A stretch of DNA of 64,000 nucleotides. Origin: Pseudogymnoascus destructans. Taxonomy: Eukaryota; Ascomycota; Leotiomycetes; Thelebolales; Thelebolaceae. The notes under the pieces are model-generated. The model saw only the letters and a list, made by a program, of their open reading frames with translations, was not told where the DNA came from and did no database searches. A program made the translations under genes and the position numbers. Location: NCBI RefSeq assembly GCF_001641265.1, contig NW_020167537.1, forward strand, positions 744,001 to 808,000. The letters run 5' to 3'. Shown piece after piece: positions 1-9,991 of the stretch (the stretch's first letter is position 1; every line of letters begins with the position of its first letter).

Positions 1-744
1 CACCCCAAACTGTGAGTTGACCGACCGCTTTAGACATACCACCTAATATCAAACTAACAGACATTTACAGAACGATATTTTTCTTTACTGAGTCGACGAC
101 CCGATTTTCTGTGCCATCACTCACTTCGTATCCCTTGCACTCGCAGATGACGCATTCGAGGCGCCGAGCCTAACTACTCCCAAACATGTCTTTGAGCACA
201 AGATACGTGGTCCAGTCAATTGCACTAAGCTACACTGGAAGGAGGAAATGCTCAAGACACCAATATTCTGCTGAGATGATTCGGAGGCGGCCCTTCCATA
301 GAATCAGCTTCATGATTCCCTTAACTGCCTTGGGAAGATAGCAGGCATCAAGGATTCTAACTAGCTACTGCTTTCAACGTGGGACAGCCAATGTCGTTGA
401 TCGTAAGTTGTTTATGGGAGCTTGAGAAGGAGATCACTCTTGCTAATATAGAATTTTTGTTACCTAGATGCCGCTACCGATGCTGTTCGGGACAATGAGA
501 AAGTGCAGTTTGACGTTCAGTCTGCTGGCCTCGGGCGTCCATCTGTAGATGGCATCCTTCGTATGCTGATGCATATGAGTCTCATGTGCGATCCTCGCGC
601 ACCTGTTCACATCCCTGACGAGGTCCTGGCTGCGCTTCCTCCTGATCCTATTATCACTGCACTTGAGCTAGAGCAAGAACAATTGAAAGCTGGGGCATAC
701 AGAATTTGGGGGACGAGCATCGAGGCAGAAGTTTGGCGACTTAC
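1..744 (+). pseudogene. DUF3435-family (tyrosine recombinase-like) gene relic
   Basis: Three exon pieces read as one protein of the fungal DUF3435 family, which includes the captain recombinases of Starship elements and many relatives. Intron 1 (12-70) starts GTGAGT and ends CAG. The next exon (71-362) contains VDDPIFCAITHF, LALADDAFEAPS and WKEEMLKTPIF. A one-base shift near 362-365 leads into YCFQRGTANVVD, then intron 2 (403-467, GTAAG...TAG). The last exon runs through LGRPSVDGIL, HMSLMCDPRAP and LPPDP to 744. Lesions are TGA at 89 and 272, TAG at 299 and the frameshift; most are explained by C-to-T changes. An LTR cuts the gene at 745 and its 3' part is not found in the window. The family call rests on remembered motifs. 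Whether it was ever a Starship captain cannot be told from this fragment. Confidence 0.7.
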
Positions 745-1461
745 TGTAATGGTGGGTGCACCAGATGTGAGAATCTAGCCACCCAAGGAAGGGATGAATT
801 TACTAAGACAACACACTGTCTTAGAAAACAGAGCCAAAGGGTCGTAGCTTAGACTATTTCCACAATGCAGCAATCAGGTGTGTGATGTAGTGAAGTGGTT
901 CAGACAAGTTGCAACAAATGTTGAGTCTGGGAACTAAGGGGTAAGTCAGAGGTTAACACCTCACTGACTTTTCAGAAACAAGGAGTAACAAGATGAATGC
1001 TTGGAAGCTTGGAAAAGACGTGGAAGTATGTGATAGTCGATTTACTGTATTGTCTGCTTGCCCTTTCTTAAGGAAAGGGCAATCCTATTTATGCTAAAGG
1101 AGTGTAGTTCTCTCATTTTCCAAGACTTTCCATGACTTACCAGGCTTGGTAACTGTAGTCGACGTAAGAGAATCCCATAGAACCATCTCCTAGGTTCCTA
1201 GCCTATAGGAAGTGAAAGGAGGTTCAAGGTCAGAGTACCCCTATAGACAGATTATGTCATAACTTAACCAATCTTATGGGTAACTAAGGAGCGATGATGT
1301 GTAATGAATCATAGAGGGTTGTAGAAGCTTTTGGACCTATCGTTTATGCTCCTAGGCCTCTAGTTGATAGAGATATGTCATGTGTAGTATTAGCCCAGTA
1401 ACTAAGGAGTGATGTCATGTAATGAATCATAGAGGGTTGTAGAGATATGCTATGTGGTCAT
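745..1461 (-). repeat. Family A LTR, left part (split by element B)
   Basis: In reverse orientation this starts TGTAATGGTGGG, the complement of the family A LTR end. It continues colinearly across element B to 16050, where it ends in ATGACA. Without element B the LTR would be 910 bp, the same length as the copy at 33154-34063. The bases flanking the two ends (cttac and tatat) do not match, so no target duplication survives. No A-type internal region adjoins it. It is a solo or recombined LTR. Confidence 0.85.
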
Positions 1462-1936
1462 TGTAACGCTGACTTCTAAACGATAGAAGACACAGAGGTT
1501 CTCTTGCGTAAAGGTTTACTTATCAGAGGAGGCAGGGGATCAGACACAAAGGCTTCAAGTAACACGTTACTAGTATATAACAAATACTGTATTGAGTTGA
1601 GCACGAAGCTCCTATCTAAGGAAATACAATCTACTTATATAGTGGCGTCGTGCCTAGTGGACTCTTGGGAACTCACTCGAGTCCTCGGAGTCCTGGACTC
1701 TTAGGATTCTTCTCATCATCCTGCGAGTCCGTCACGTGCCTAGTGGACTCCTGGGAACTCACTCGAGTCCTCAGAGTCCTGGACTCTTAGGACTCTTCTC
1801 ATCATCCTGCGAGTCCGTCACGTGATACTTTCGGAACTACTATTCCCCGCTGCCCCTCCAGGTACCAGGGCCGGTCTCATGCGACCTCCCTCCTTCCTGT
1901 CCTGTAGTTGGCCAGCCTTCTTGTTCCGTCGTAACA
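1462..1936 (-). repeat. 3' LTR of element B
   Basis: 475 bp, with TGT and ACA ends. It differs from the LTR at 15378-15852 only at aatacaatct versus aatactatct. In element sense it holds two 86-bp direct repeats, then a TATATAAG box (1634-1641 on the complement). The antisense ORF at 2036 starts 100 bp inside this LTR, so an antisense promoter here or in the 1937-2035 leader would be needed to express it. Confidence 0.93.
1650..1821. repeat. Two tandem 86-bp repeats inside the B LTR
   Basis: Units at 1650-1735 and 1736-1821 are nearly identical. Each starts GTGCCTAGTGG, holds GGACTC/GAGTCC palindromic words and ends with a CACGTG-forming junction. The same pair occurs in the other two B LTRs. 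Lying upstream of the LTR TATA box in element sense, they resemble duplicated upstream activating sequences; that role is inferred. Confidence 0.8.
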
Positions 1937-1952
1937 CTCGCTCCCTTCCCCT
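1937..1952 (-). other. Polypurine tract of element B
   Basis: On the minus strand the bases directly before the 3' LTR read AGGGGAAGGGAGCGAG, an uninterrupted purine run except for one C. This is the expected primer site for plus-strand DNA synthesis. Confidence 0.75.
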
Positions 1953-2508
1953 GGGCATTCGTCTCGAATCCTATAAGTACGTCCATGCCCCCGGGACTCT
2001 GCTGCTCCTCAGCGAGTCCTTCAACATGCAACATGCCTACTGACACTGCCCGCAAACTCCAGGAACGCAACGATCTTGTCCGTCGAATAAAGAACCACGG
2101 ATACGAACTACCCGAAATGGATTCTTGCTCGAACTGCGTGAGGCGAAACGTTACTTGCGTGTCGTCTCCAAATGATTCACGGCGGTGCGCCGAGTGCGTT
2201 CGTCGCAACTTAAAAGAAAAATGTGACTGTATGGGTCCTGAGCATCCCGACTGGGTGAAGCTCGAACGGGAGGAGGATCGCCTGGATCGCGAAGAGGAAG
2301 AAACCCTTTCGAAGTTACTTCGTCTGCGGAAGCAGAAACGCCTCATCCGAACCCGTGGTAAAGATATGCTCCGGCGAGGTTTGAAAACCCTCGACGAGCT
2401 TGATGCGGCAGAGGAGGCCGAACGTGTGGCTGCTGAGAAGCGTGACGCTGTTGAGGCCGAGGAACAGGCAGTTAGCGCTGCCTCCTCGTCTGTGACCGGG
2501 ACCCCCGC

Positions 2509-4198
2509 TGTCATACTGACATTCGTTGCACTCAGTATGCTATCAAACTCAAGAGCAAACTTAGAAATCTCCTCCTCAAACCTACAAGTCACCATACATA
2601 TCTTGGCTTATCACACCAACAACAGAAGCAATACTACTCAACGATTGCTGCAAACTCTTCTACTACATCTGTTTATGCTACATACATCACGGCATATCAT
2701 TTGGACACTCATTGAACAAGTTATTAAGAAAATCTCCTCCTTAAGGGGGTGGGTCAATACTACCACATGGCATATCTCTACCAACTAGAGGCCTAGGAAC
2801 ATGAACGATAGCTCTAGAAGCTTCTACAACCCTCTATGATTCATTACACGTCATCGCTCCTTAGTTACCCACAAGATTGGTTAAGTTATGACATAATTTG
2901 TCTATAGGTACTCTGACCTTGGACCTCCTTTTCACTTCCTATAGGCTAGGAACCCAAGAGATGGTTCTATGGGATTCTCTTACGTTCACTACATGATTAG
3001 CAAGCTAGTTGTGGGTCGCACTTGATTTCTAATACATTTACCAAGCCTGGTTAGTCATGGAAAGTCATGGAAAATGAGAGAACTACACTCCTTTGGCATA
3101 AATAGGATTGCCCTTTCCTTAAGAAAGGGCAAGCAGACAATACAGTAAATCGACTAGCACATACTTCTACGTCTTTTCCAAGCTTCCAAGCATTGATCTT
3201 GTTATTCTCTGTTTTTGAAAAGTCAGTGAGGTGCTAACCTCTGACTTACCCCTGAGTTCTCAGACTCAACATTTGTTGCAACTTGTCTAAACCACTTCAC
3301 CACATCATACACCTGATTGCTGCGTTGTGGAATAGTCTAAGCTACAACCCTTTGGCTCTGTTTCCTAAGACAGTGTGTTGTCTTAGTAAATTCATCCCTT
3401 CCTTGGGTGGCTAGATTCTCATATGTTTATGCTACATACATCACGGCATATCATTTGGACACTCATTGAACAAGTTATTAAGAAAATCTCCTCCTTAAGG
3501 GGGTGGGTCAATACTACCACATGGCATATCTCTACCAACTAGAGGCCTAGGAACATGAACGATAGCTCTAGAAGCTTCTACAACCCTCTATGATTCATTA
3601 CACGTCATCGCTCCTTAGTTACCCACAAGATTGGTTAAGTTATGACATAATTTGTCTATAGGTACTCTGACCTTGGACCTCCTTTTCACTTCCTATAGGC
3701 TAGGAACCCAAGAGATGGTTCTATGGGATTCTCTTACGTTCACTACATGATTAGCAAGCTAGTTGTGGGTCGCACTTGATTTCTAATACATTTACCAAGC
3801 CTGGTTAGTCATGGAAAGTCATGGAAAATGAGAGAACTACACTCCTTTGGCATAAATAGGATTGCCCTTTCCTTAAGAAAGGGCAAGCAGACAATACAGT
3901 AAATCGACTATCACATACTTCCACGTCTTTTACAAGCTTCCAAGCATTGATCTTGTTATTCTCTATTTTTGAAAAGTCAGTGAGGTGCTAACCTCTGACT
4001 TACCCCTGAGTTCTCAGACTCAACATTTGTTGCAACTTGTCTAAACCACTTCACCACATCATACACCTGATTGCTGCGTTGTGGAATAGTCTAAGCTACA
4101 ACCCTTTGGCTCTGTTTCCTAAGACAGTGTGTTGTCTTAGTAAATTCATCCCTTCCTTGGGTGGCTAGATTCTCATATCTGGTGCACCCACCATTACA
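2509..4198 (+). repeat. 5' LTR of element A with 754-bp tandem duplication
   Basis: The LTR is 1690 bp instead of 936. The segment 2670-3423 is repeated at 3424-4177 (offset 754), and only then does the LTR finish with the CTGGTGCACCC end. The units differ at a few clustered sites (gactagcac versus gactatcac, cttctacg versus cttccacg, tctgttttt versus tctattttt). The second unit matches the 3' LTR. Each unit carries the full TATA box and start region, so this LTR has two promoters. Confidence 0.92.
3852..3894 (+). promoter_or_regulatory. LTR A core promoter and predicted self-primer
   Basis: An ATAAATA box (3852-3858) lies 33 bp upstream of aagcagacaa (3885-3894). This 10-mer is the exact reverse complement of the primer site at 4201-4210. 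The same pair occurs in the upstream duplicated unit (3098-3104 and 3131-3140) and in the 3' LTR (9645-9651 and 9678-9687). The spacing places the 10-mer where the transcript 5' end should be. Confidence 0.65.
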
Positions 4199-4200
4199 CC

Positions 4201-4210
4201 TTGTCTGCTT
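4201..4210 (+). other. Primer-binding site of element A (self-complementary)
   Basis: ttgtctgctt begins 2 nt after the 5' LTR. It lacks the TGG start of a tRNA-primed site and is instead a perfect complement of the LTR word aagcagacaa. This matches the self-priming arrangement known for Tf1 of fission yeast. No experimental evidence is available here. Confidence 0.65.
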
Positions 4211-4250
4211 CAAGCTTCAACTATTTCTATAGCAGCACTTCGATACTACA

Positions 4251-7200
4251 ATGGAGGATGACCAAGCTCCTACAACTACTGCTGAACAGCAGATGCAACA
4301 ACTGTTTGCCTTTATACAAACTATAGCAAACAAACTTGAGAATTTGGAAAACACCTTTCAAGCCAACACTTCAGCAACACAATCTTCAACTCAGACACAT
4401 CATACAGAGCTTCCCACAGCTCCTCTGGCTATTTCGAGTACCCCAGGTGCACTTCCTAAAGTGCAAACACCAGATTTATACCATGGAGACAGGAGGAAGT
4501 TGAAGGGATTTCTTATGCAACTGGACATCTACTTCACCCTCAGGCCTCATCAGTTCACCTCAGACATTCAGAAGATCTATTTTGCTGCCAGCTACCTCCG
4601 TGGATCTGCATTCAACTTCTTTGAGCCATATCTTAGAAGACTTAGTGGCAACAACCAAAATACCACTACACCTTTGATTACCTCTTATGACCAGTTTCAA
4701 GAGGAACTTACCAGGACCTTTGGAGACATCAACGAAACTGCTACAGCAGAAAGAGAGCTACAGAAGCTATGTCAAAAGACCTCTGCTGCTCAGTATACAA
4801 CAGAATTTAGGAGAATCACTTCTCACTTGACTTGGAATGAAGAAGCCTTAGTCTTCACTTACTACCAAGGGCTCAAGAGCTCTATTAAGGATGAACTCAG
4901 CAAAGAAGAACGCCCTACAACACTTCAAACGCTTATAGAGAAAGCTGTCAGACTTGATGATAGGCTTTTTGAAAGAAGAAAGGAGAAGAACCAAGACTGG
5001 CATCCAACAAGAAATTTCAACAATTACACCTCTACACCAACTGCTAAGGACTCAGCACCTGAACCTATGGACTTAGACGCCTCTATAAAGAGATCTACAG
5101 CAAATCCAGCACCTCAGCCTACAGGATACCCTCAAAAACTGAAAAGGGGTAAACTTACCCCTCAAGAAAGAAAACACAGAATGGACAACAACCTTTGTTT
5201 ATACTGTGGCAAAGGGGGACACAGAATTCAGGAGTGCTATTCAGCACGGGGGAGTGCTGATTCAAAACATATAGCAGCCTCAGACACAGTCACAACTGCT
5301 ATTCCTGAAAAACTTGAAAAATCCCTAGCAGGCACAACTTCAACTGAGACTATAACTTCTCCCCTAGACAACAAAGATGTGTCGATGGTGCTTTCTCAGA
5401 GTCTCACACACCTGTTAATCCCTATTCAACTCCATTTCAAACAACAGGTGTTGTCTACAAGGGCTATGATAGACTCAGGGGCAACAGGCAACTTTATATC
5501 TCAAGACCTCATCTTGACACACCAGTTACCTACAATTCCCAAACGCACTCCAGAGTTGCTCCGAGTCATTGATGGAACTCCTATCAGTTCAGGTTCCATT
5601 ACCTGCAACACCCCAGTACTCAAACTTGAGATTCCCCTAGGAAAATCAACATTTTCAGACACCATCTCTTTAGATGTTATACCAATGAAGTACCCAGTTA
5701 TCCTAGGTCTTCCATGGCTTCAAAGGCATGATCCAACTATCAATTGGAAGCATTTATCGCTTGGGTTTAGCTCAAATCCTGAGCTCAATACTGAAAAAAC
5801 CCTTCAAGCCTCAGTTACCCCTATTCAGGTCCAAGACTCAAACTTGTCCCAGATCAAGGATTTTGACCAAACTATGGACGATATATCATCTCTGATATGG
5901 GTTAAACCTTTCCAACCTGTACTGGAGATAGCAGCTACTTCAGATTTGGAGAAATCATCTCAGGAGGTCATTTTGCCTTTACCATACCAAGACTACCAAC
6001 ATCTTTTTGACAAGGCAAAGGCATCAATTCTGCCAAAGCACCAGCCTTATGACCATGAGATACCACTCGCAGAAGGCTCAATGCCTCCCTACGGCCCTAT
6101 CTACTCTCTATCTGAATTAGAGCTGAAAACTCTCAGAGAATACCTAGATGAGAACCTTAGTTCTGGCTTTATCAGACCTTCTTCCTCACCAGCAGGAGCT
6201 CCCATTCTCTTTGTCAAGAAGAAAGATGGCTCCTTGCGTCTCTGTGTTGATTATAGGGGCCTTAATGCAGTCACTGTTAAAAACAGATATGCTTTACCCC
6301 TTATCCCTGAGCTCATAGATAGGCTCTCTTCAGCAAGGATCTTTACCAAGTTAGATCTCAGGGGAGCTTATAACCTGATACGCATCAAGGAAGGTGATGA
6401 GTGGAAGACAGCATTCAGAACACGCTATGGTCATTTTGAATACCAGGTAATGCCTTTTGGGCTTGCCAATGCACCTGCTTCTTTCCAAGCTCTCATGAAT
6501 GATATTCTAAGACCTTACTTGGATATCTTTGTTGTTGTCTACTTAGACGACATTCTTATATACTCTTTAGACACTCAAGAGCATGTTCTACATGTTAGAC
6601 AAGTCTTAGAGAAGCTATCTCAAGCACAACTCTTTTGCAAACTTGAGAAATGTCTTTTCCATATGTCTCAAGTTGATTTCTTGGGACATAGAATTTCAAC
6701 AGAAGGCATTCAGATGGACCCTGAAAAGACAAAAGCAGTACAAACGTGGCCTATTCCTTCCAGCATTAAAGAGGTTCAGTCTTTCCTTGGGTTTGCCAAC
6801 TATTACAGGAGGTTTATACCAAGATATACATCCTTGGCTTTACCCCTTACTCAATTACTTCACAAGGACACTTTGTATCACTGGGATAAGACACAGCAAG
6901 ATGCTTTCGATGCTCTTAAAGGAGAATTTAAAGAAGGGAAAATGTTACTACACTTTAACCCCTTGAAACCTGCCACTCTTGAGACAGATGCCTCAGATTT
7001 TGCTATTTCTGGAATCTTATACCAAGCTCCAAAAGACAAACAAGAAGAGCTACAGCCTGTGGCATTTTACTCAAGAAAGCTATCAGCAGCTGAACAAAAC
7101 TATCCCATTACAGACAAGGAACTGCTTGCCATAGTATGTTCTCTAAAGCATTGGAGATGCTACCTTGAAGGGGCAAACTATCCTATCACTATTTACAGTG

Positions 7201-9044
7201 ACCATTCAAACCTCTTGACCTTTACAACCACTAAACAGCTCAATAGACGACAAGCAAGGTGGTCTGAACAACTAGGAGGTTTTGACTTTGTTATAAAACA
7301 TGTCTCAGGGGCCAAGAATCAAAGAGCAGATCTCCTCTCAAGAAGACATGACTACCAAGATTCTGCTAAAACTAGCAATACAAAGGCTCTGCTAGACTCA
7401 GCAAAGCTTATAGCAGCATCTTTAAGCAACCCTAGTACTACAGAGGACTTAGGGGTAAACTTATCCCCTCAAGACCAAGTTGCCCCCATTACCTCTTCTC
7501 AGGAACCAGAGACCTTTAAAGACTATACACCCTCAGCAACACTTCTTAAAGCATTCAAAGATGCTTACAACCATGATCCCTTTGCGAAAAGAACTTTGGA
7601 ATACCTCCAGAAGAAAGGTTCCTCTCTTGAGAAAGTTGGACTACAGAATTTCTCAAAAAATCAGCATGGACTTCTCTTATTCAAGAACTATATCTATGTC
7701 CCAAGGGATAAACGATTACAGCTACACCTCCTACAGCAGTTCCATGATGCTCCAGCTGCAGGGCACTTTGGCTTTGCAAAAACTTATGAACTTCTAACAA
7801 GAAAGTTCTACTGGCCTAGTCTAAGGACTACTCTTCAAGACTATATATCTTCTTGCACTACTTGCAACTTGAACAAACCTACACGGCAAAAGCCCTATGG
7901 CCTCTTGCAGCCTCTACCTATACCAGAACGCCCATGGGACTCCATATCCATTGACTTTATAGTCAAGTTGCCTCCTTCTATCCCAAAAGGGGGTGCTACC
8001 CCTTATGACTCTATCCTTGTGGTGGTAGAAAGGCTCACAAAAATGGCACACTTTGAGCCTTGCAATGAGACTATCACAGCTTCTGAACTTGCGTGGCTAT
8101 TCCTCAAGGTGGTCTTTAAATATCATGGAATTCCTGGACACTGGATCTCAGATAGGGGAGCAGTTTTCACTTCAAACTTTTTTAAGGAGTTCTCTAAACT
8201 CTTAAACATGGAACAACGCTTCTCTACAGCTTATCACCCTCAAACAGATGGCCAGACAGAGAGAGTCAACTCTGTACTTGAACAATATCTAAGAATTTAT
8301 ACAAACTATGCTCAAGACAACTGGGCAGATCTTCTCCATCTTGCAGAATTTGCTTACAACAACACAGTCTCTAACACCACAAAAGAGACACCTTTCTATG
8401 CAAACTATGGTTATCACCCTAGGTTTGAAGTGGCAGAACTGAATTGTCCTGAAATTTTCAAAAACCCTTCTGCTACTGAAAGAATCATCTACCTTAAGGG
8501 CCTCCAGGACTATCTCAAGGTTCAAATACAGCGTGCACAAGACGAGCAGGCTCAGGCCTTTAACAGGGGGGTGGTTGCACCACAATTCAAAGTTGGTGAT
8601 CAAGTCTTTTTGTCTAGAAGACATATCACAACTACTAGACCTTCAGACAAACTTGATACTAAAAGACTTGGACCTTTTAAGATCACAAGGACTATTGGCA
8701 AGAATGCTTTCGAGCTTGCATTACCACCTACTTGGACTATCCATAATGTCTTCCATGCATCTCTCTTGTCTAAGGCACAAGAAAGTTCCTTAAGACCACT
8801 TCAGTCTCCTCCACCTCCTCTTCTGATCTTGGATCAACCAGAATATGAAGTAGAGTCTATCCTTGACAAAAAGACACTTAGAGGTCAGGACTACTTCCTC
8901 GTTAAGTGGAAAGGCTATCCTACAAGTGACAACACTTGGGAGCCTAAGAGAAATCTAAAAAATGCATCTAAGCTCATTCTAGAATTTCTTTCTAAGAAAG
9001 CCAACTGGCTAAAGGGCAAGCAGACAGCCAACAAACGTCCTTAA
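4251..9044 (+). CDS. Element A Gag-Pol polyprotein (single ORF)
   Basis: A 1597-aa open frame starts 52 bp after the LTR and encodes everything the element needs. Gag is N-terminal, with a zinc knuckle CLYCGKGGHRIQEC near residue 316. Next come an aspartic protease (MIDSGATGNF, ~406), reverse transcriptase (VVYLDDILIY, ~764), RNase H (TDASDFAISG, ~911), an integrase H2C2 zinc domain (~1165-1205) and a DDE core (SIDFIVKLP, ISDRGAVF, TDGQTERVNS). A C-terminal chromodomain (YEVESILD...FLVKWKGYP, ~1530-1580) often steers such elements to heterochromatin. Gag and Pol share one frame with no shift site, as in Tf1. No premature stop or frameshift is seen. Start: first ATG after the leader. Confidence 0.95.
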   Translation: MEDDQAPTTTAEQQMQQLFAFIQTIANKLENLENTFQANTSATQSSTQTHHTELPTAPLAISSTPGALPKVQTPDLYHGDRRKLKGFLMQLDIYFTLRPHQFTSDIQKIYFAASYLRGSAFNFFEPYLRRLSGNNQNTTTPLITSYDQFQEELTRTFGDINETATAERELQKLCQKTSAAQYTTEFRRITSHLTWNEEALVFTYYQGLKSSIKDELSKEERPTTLQTLIEKAVRLDDRLFERRKEKNQDWHPTRNFNNYTSTPTAKDSAPEPMDLDASIKRSTANPAPQPTGYPQKLKRGKLTPQERKHRMDNNLCLYCGKGGHRIQECYSARGSADSKHIAASDTVTTAIPEKLEKSLAGTTSTETITSPLDNKDVSMVLSQSLTHLLIPIQLHFKQQVLSTRAMIDSGATGNFISQDLILTHQLPTIPKRTPELLRVIDGTPISSGSITCNTPVLKLEIPLGKSTFSDTISLDVIPMKYPVILGLPWLQRHDPTINWKHLSLGFSSNPELNTEKTLQASVTPIQVQDSNLSQIKDFDQTMDDISSLIWVKPFQPVLEIAATSDLEKSSQEVILPLPYQDYQHLFDKAKASILPKHQPYDHEIPLAEGSMPPYGPIYSLSELELKTLREYLDENLSSGFIRPSSSPAGAPILFVKKKDGSLRLCVDYRGLNAVTVKNRYALPLIPELIDRLSSARIFTKLDLRGAYNLIRIKEGDEWKTAFRTRYGHFEYQVMPFGLANAPASFQALMNDILRPYLDIFVVVYLDDILIYSLDTQEHVLHVRQVLEKLSQAQLFCKLEKCLFHMSQVDFLGHRISTEGIQMDPEKTKAVQTWPIPSSIKEVQSFLGFANYYRRFIPRYTSLALPLTQLLHKDTLYHWDKTQQDAFDALKGEFKEGKMLLHFNPLKPATLETDASDFAISGILYQAPKDKQEELQPVAFYSRKLSAAEQNYPITDKELLAIVCSLKHWRCYLEGANYPITIYSDHSNLLTFTTTKQLNRRQARWSEQLGGFDFVIKHVSGAKNQRADLLSRRHDYQDSAKTSNTKALLDSAKLIAASLSNPSTTEDLGVNLSPQDQVAPITSSQEPETFKDYTPSATLLKAFKDAYNHDPFAKRTLEYLQKKGSSLEKVGLQNFSKNQHGLLLFKNYIYVPRDKRLQLHLLQQFHDAPAAGHFGFAKTYELLTRKFYWPSLRTTLQDYISSCTTCNLNKPTRQKPYGLLQPLPIPERPWDSISIDFIVKLPPSIPKGGATPYDSILVVVERLTKMAHFEPCNETITASELAWLFLKVVFKYHGIPGHWISDRGAVFTSNFFKEFSKLLNMEQRFSTAYHPQTDGQTERVNSVLEQYLRIYTNYAQDNWADLLHLAEFAYNNTVSNTTKETPFYANYGYHPRFEVAELNCPEIFKNPSATERIIYLKGLQDYLKVQIQRAQDEQAQAFNRGVVAPQFKVGDQVFLSRRHITTTRPSDKLDTKRLGPFKITRTIGKNAFELALPPTWTIHNVFHASLLSKAQESSLRPLQSPPPPLLILDQPEYEVESILDKKTLRGQDYFLVKWKGYPTSDNTWEPKRNLKNASKLILEFLSKKANWLKGKQTANKRP

Positions 9045-9055
9045 AAGGGGGATCA
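9045..9055 (+). other. Polypurine tract of element A
   Basis: AAGGGGGA followed by TCA lies between the Gag-Pol stop codon and the 3' LTR. It is the expected plus-strand primer site. Confidence 0.7.
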
Positions 9056-9991
9056 TGTCATACTGACATTCGTTGCACTCAGTATGCTATCAAACTCAAG
9101 AGCAAACTTAGAAATCTCCTCCTCAAACCTACAAGTCACCATACATATCTTGGCTTATCACACCAACAACAGAAGCAATACTACTCAACGATTGCTGCAA
9201 ACTCTTCTACTACATCTGTTTATGCTACATACATCACGGCATATCATTTGGACACTCATTGAACAAGTTATTAAGAAAATCTCCTCCTTAAGGGGGTGGG
9301 TCAATACTACCACATGGCATATCTCTACCAACTAGAGGCCTAGGAACATGAACGATAGCTCTAGAAGCTTCTACAACCCTCTATGATTCATTACACGTCA
9401 TCGCTCCTTAGTTACCCACAAGATTGGTTAAGTTATGACATAATTTGTCTATAGGTACTCTGACCTTGGACCTCCTTTTCACTTCCTATAGGCTAGGAAC
9501 CCAAGAGATGGTTCTATGGGATTCTCTTACGTTCACTACATGATTAGCAAGCTAGTTGTGGGTCGCACTTGATTTCTAATACATTTACCAAGCCTGGTTA
9601 GTCATGGAAAGTCATGGAAAATGAGAGAACTACACTCCTTTGGCATAAATAGGATTGCCCTTTCCTTAAGAAAGGGCAAGCAGACAATACAGTAAATCGA
9701 CTATCACATACTTCCACGTCTTTTACAAGCTTCCAAGCATTGATCTTGTTATTCTCTATTTTTGAAAAGTCAGTGAGGTGCTAACCTCTGACTTACCCCT
9801 GAGTTCTCAGACTCAACATTTGTTGCAACTTGTCTAAACCACTTCACCACATCATACACCTGATTGCTGCGTTGTGGAATAGTCTAAGCTACAACCCTTT
9901 GGCTCTGTTTCCTAAGACAGTGTGTTGTCTTAGTAAATTCATCCCTTCCTTGGGTGGCTAGATTCTCATATCTGGTGCACCCACCATTACA
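9056..9991 (+). repeat. 3' LTR of element A
   Basis: 936 bp, from TGTCATACTGAC to CATTACA. By eye it is essentially identical to the 5' LTR once the extra 754-bp unit is removed. It carries the family A promoter words at 9645-9687. The cccgc duplication follows at 9992-9996. Confidence 0.95.

Larger units (their letters stand above)
2509..9991 (+). mobile_element. Gypsy element A, complete Ty3/gypsy chromovirus
   Basis: The element starts TGTCATACTGAC and ends CCACCATTACA, with the 5-bp target duplication cccgc at 2504-2508 and 9992-9996. It contains a 5' LTR enlarged by an internal duplication, a self-complementary primer site, a single open Gag-Pol frame, a purine tract and a 936-bp 3' LTR. 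It is inserted in the last codons of element B pol, so it is the youngest layer of the nest. With an open ORF and near-identical LTR sequence it is the best candidate here for a recently active copy. Confidence 0.95.

Noticed and set aside
1840..2595. 251-codon minus-strand ORF overlapping the B LTR
   Set aside because: It is the complement of the Zn2Cys6-like ORF and LTR sequence; Ser/Arg-rich composition is a shadow effect of the real plus-strand frame.
4201..4220. tRNA-primed PBS for element A
   Set aside because: The sequence after the LTR does not begin with TGG as expected for a tRNA CCA end, while it perfectly complements the LTR transcript start region.
9084..9335. Repeated 83-codon ORF found in several family A LTRs
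   Set aside because: It lies wholly inside the LTR, crosses the promoter region upstream of the transcript start, and is disrupted by indels in other LTR copies.
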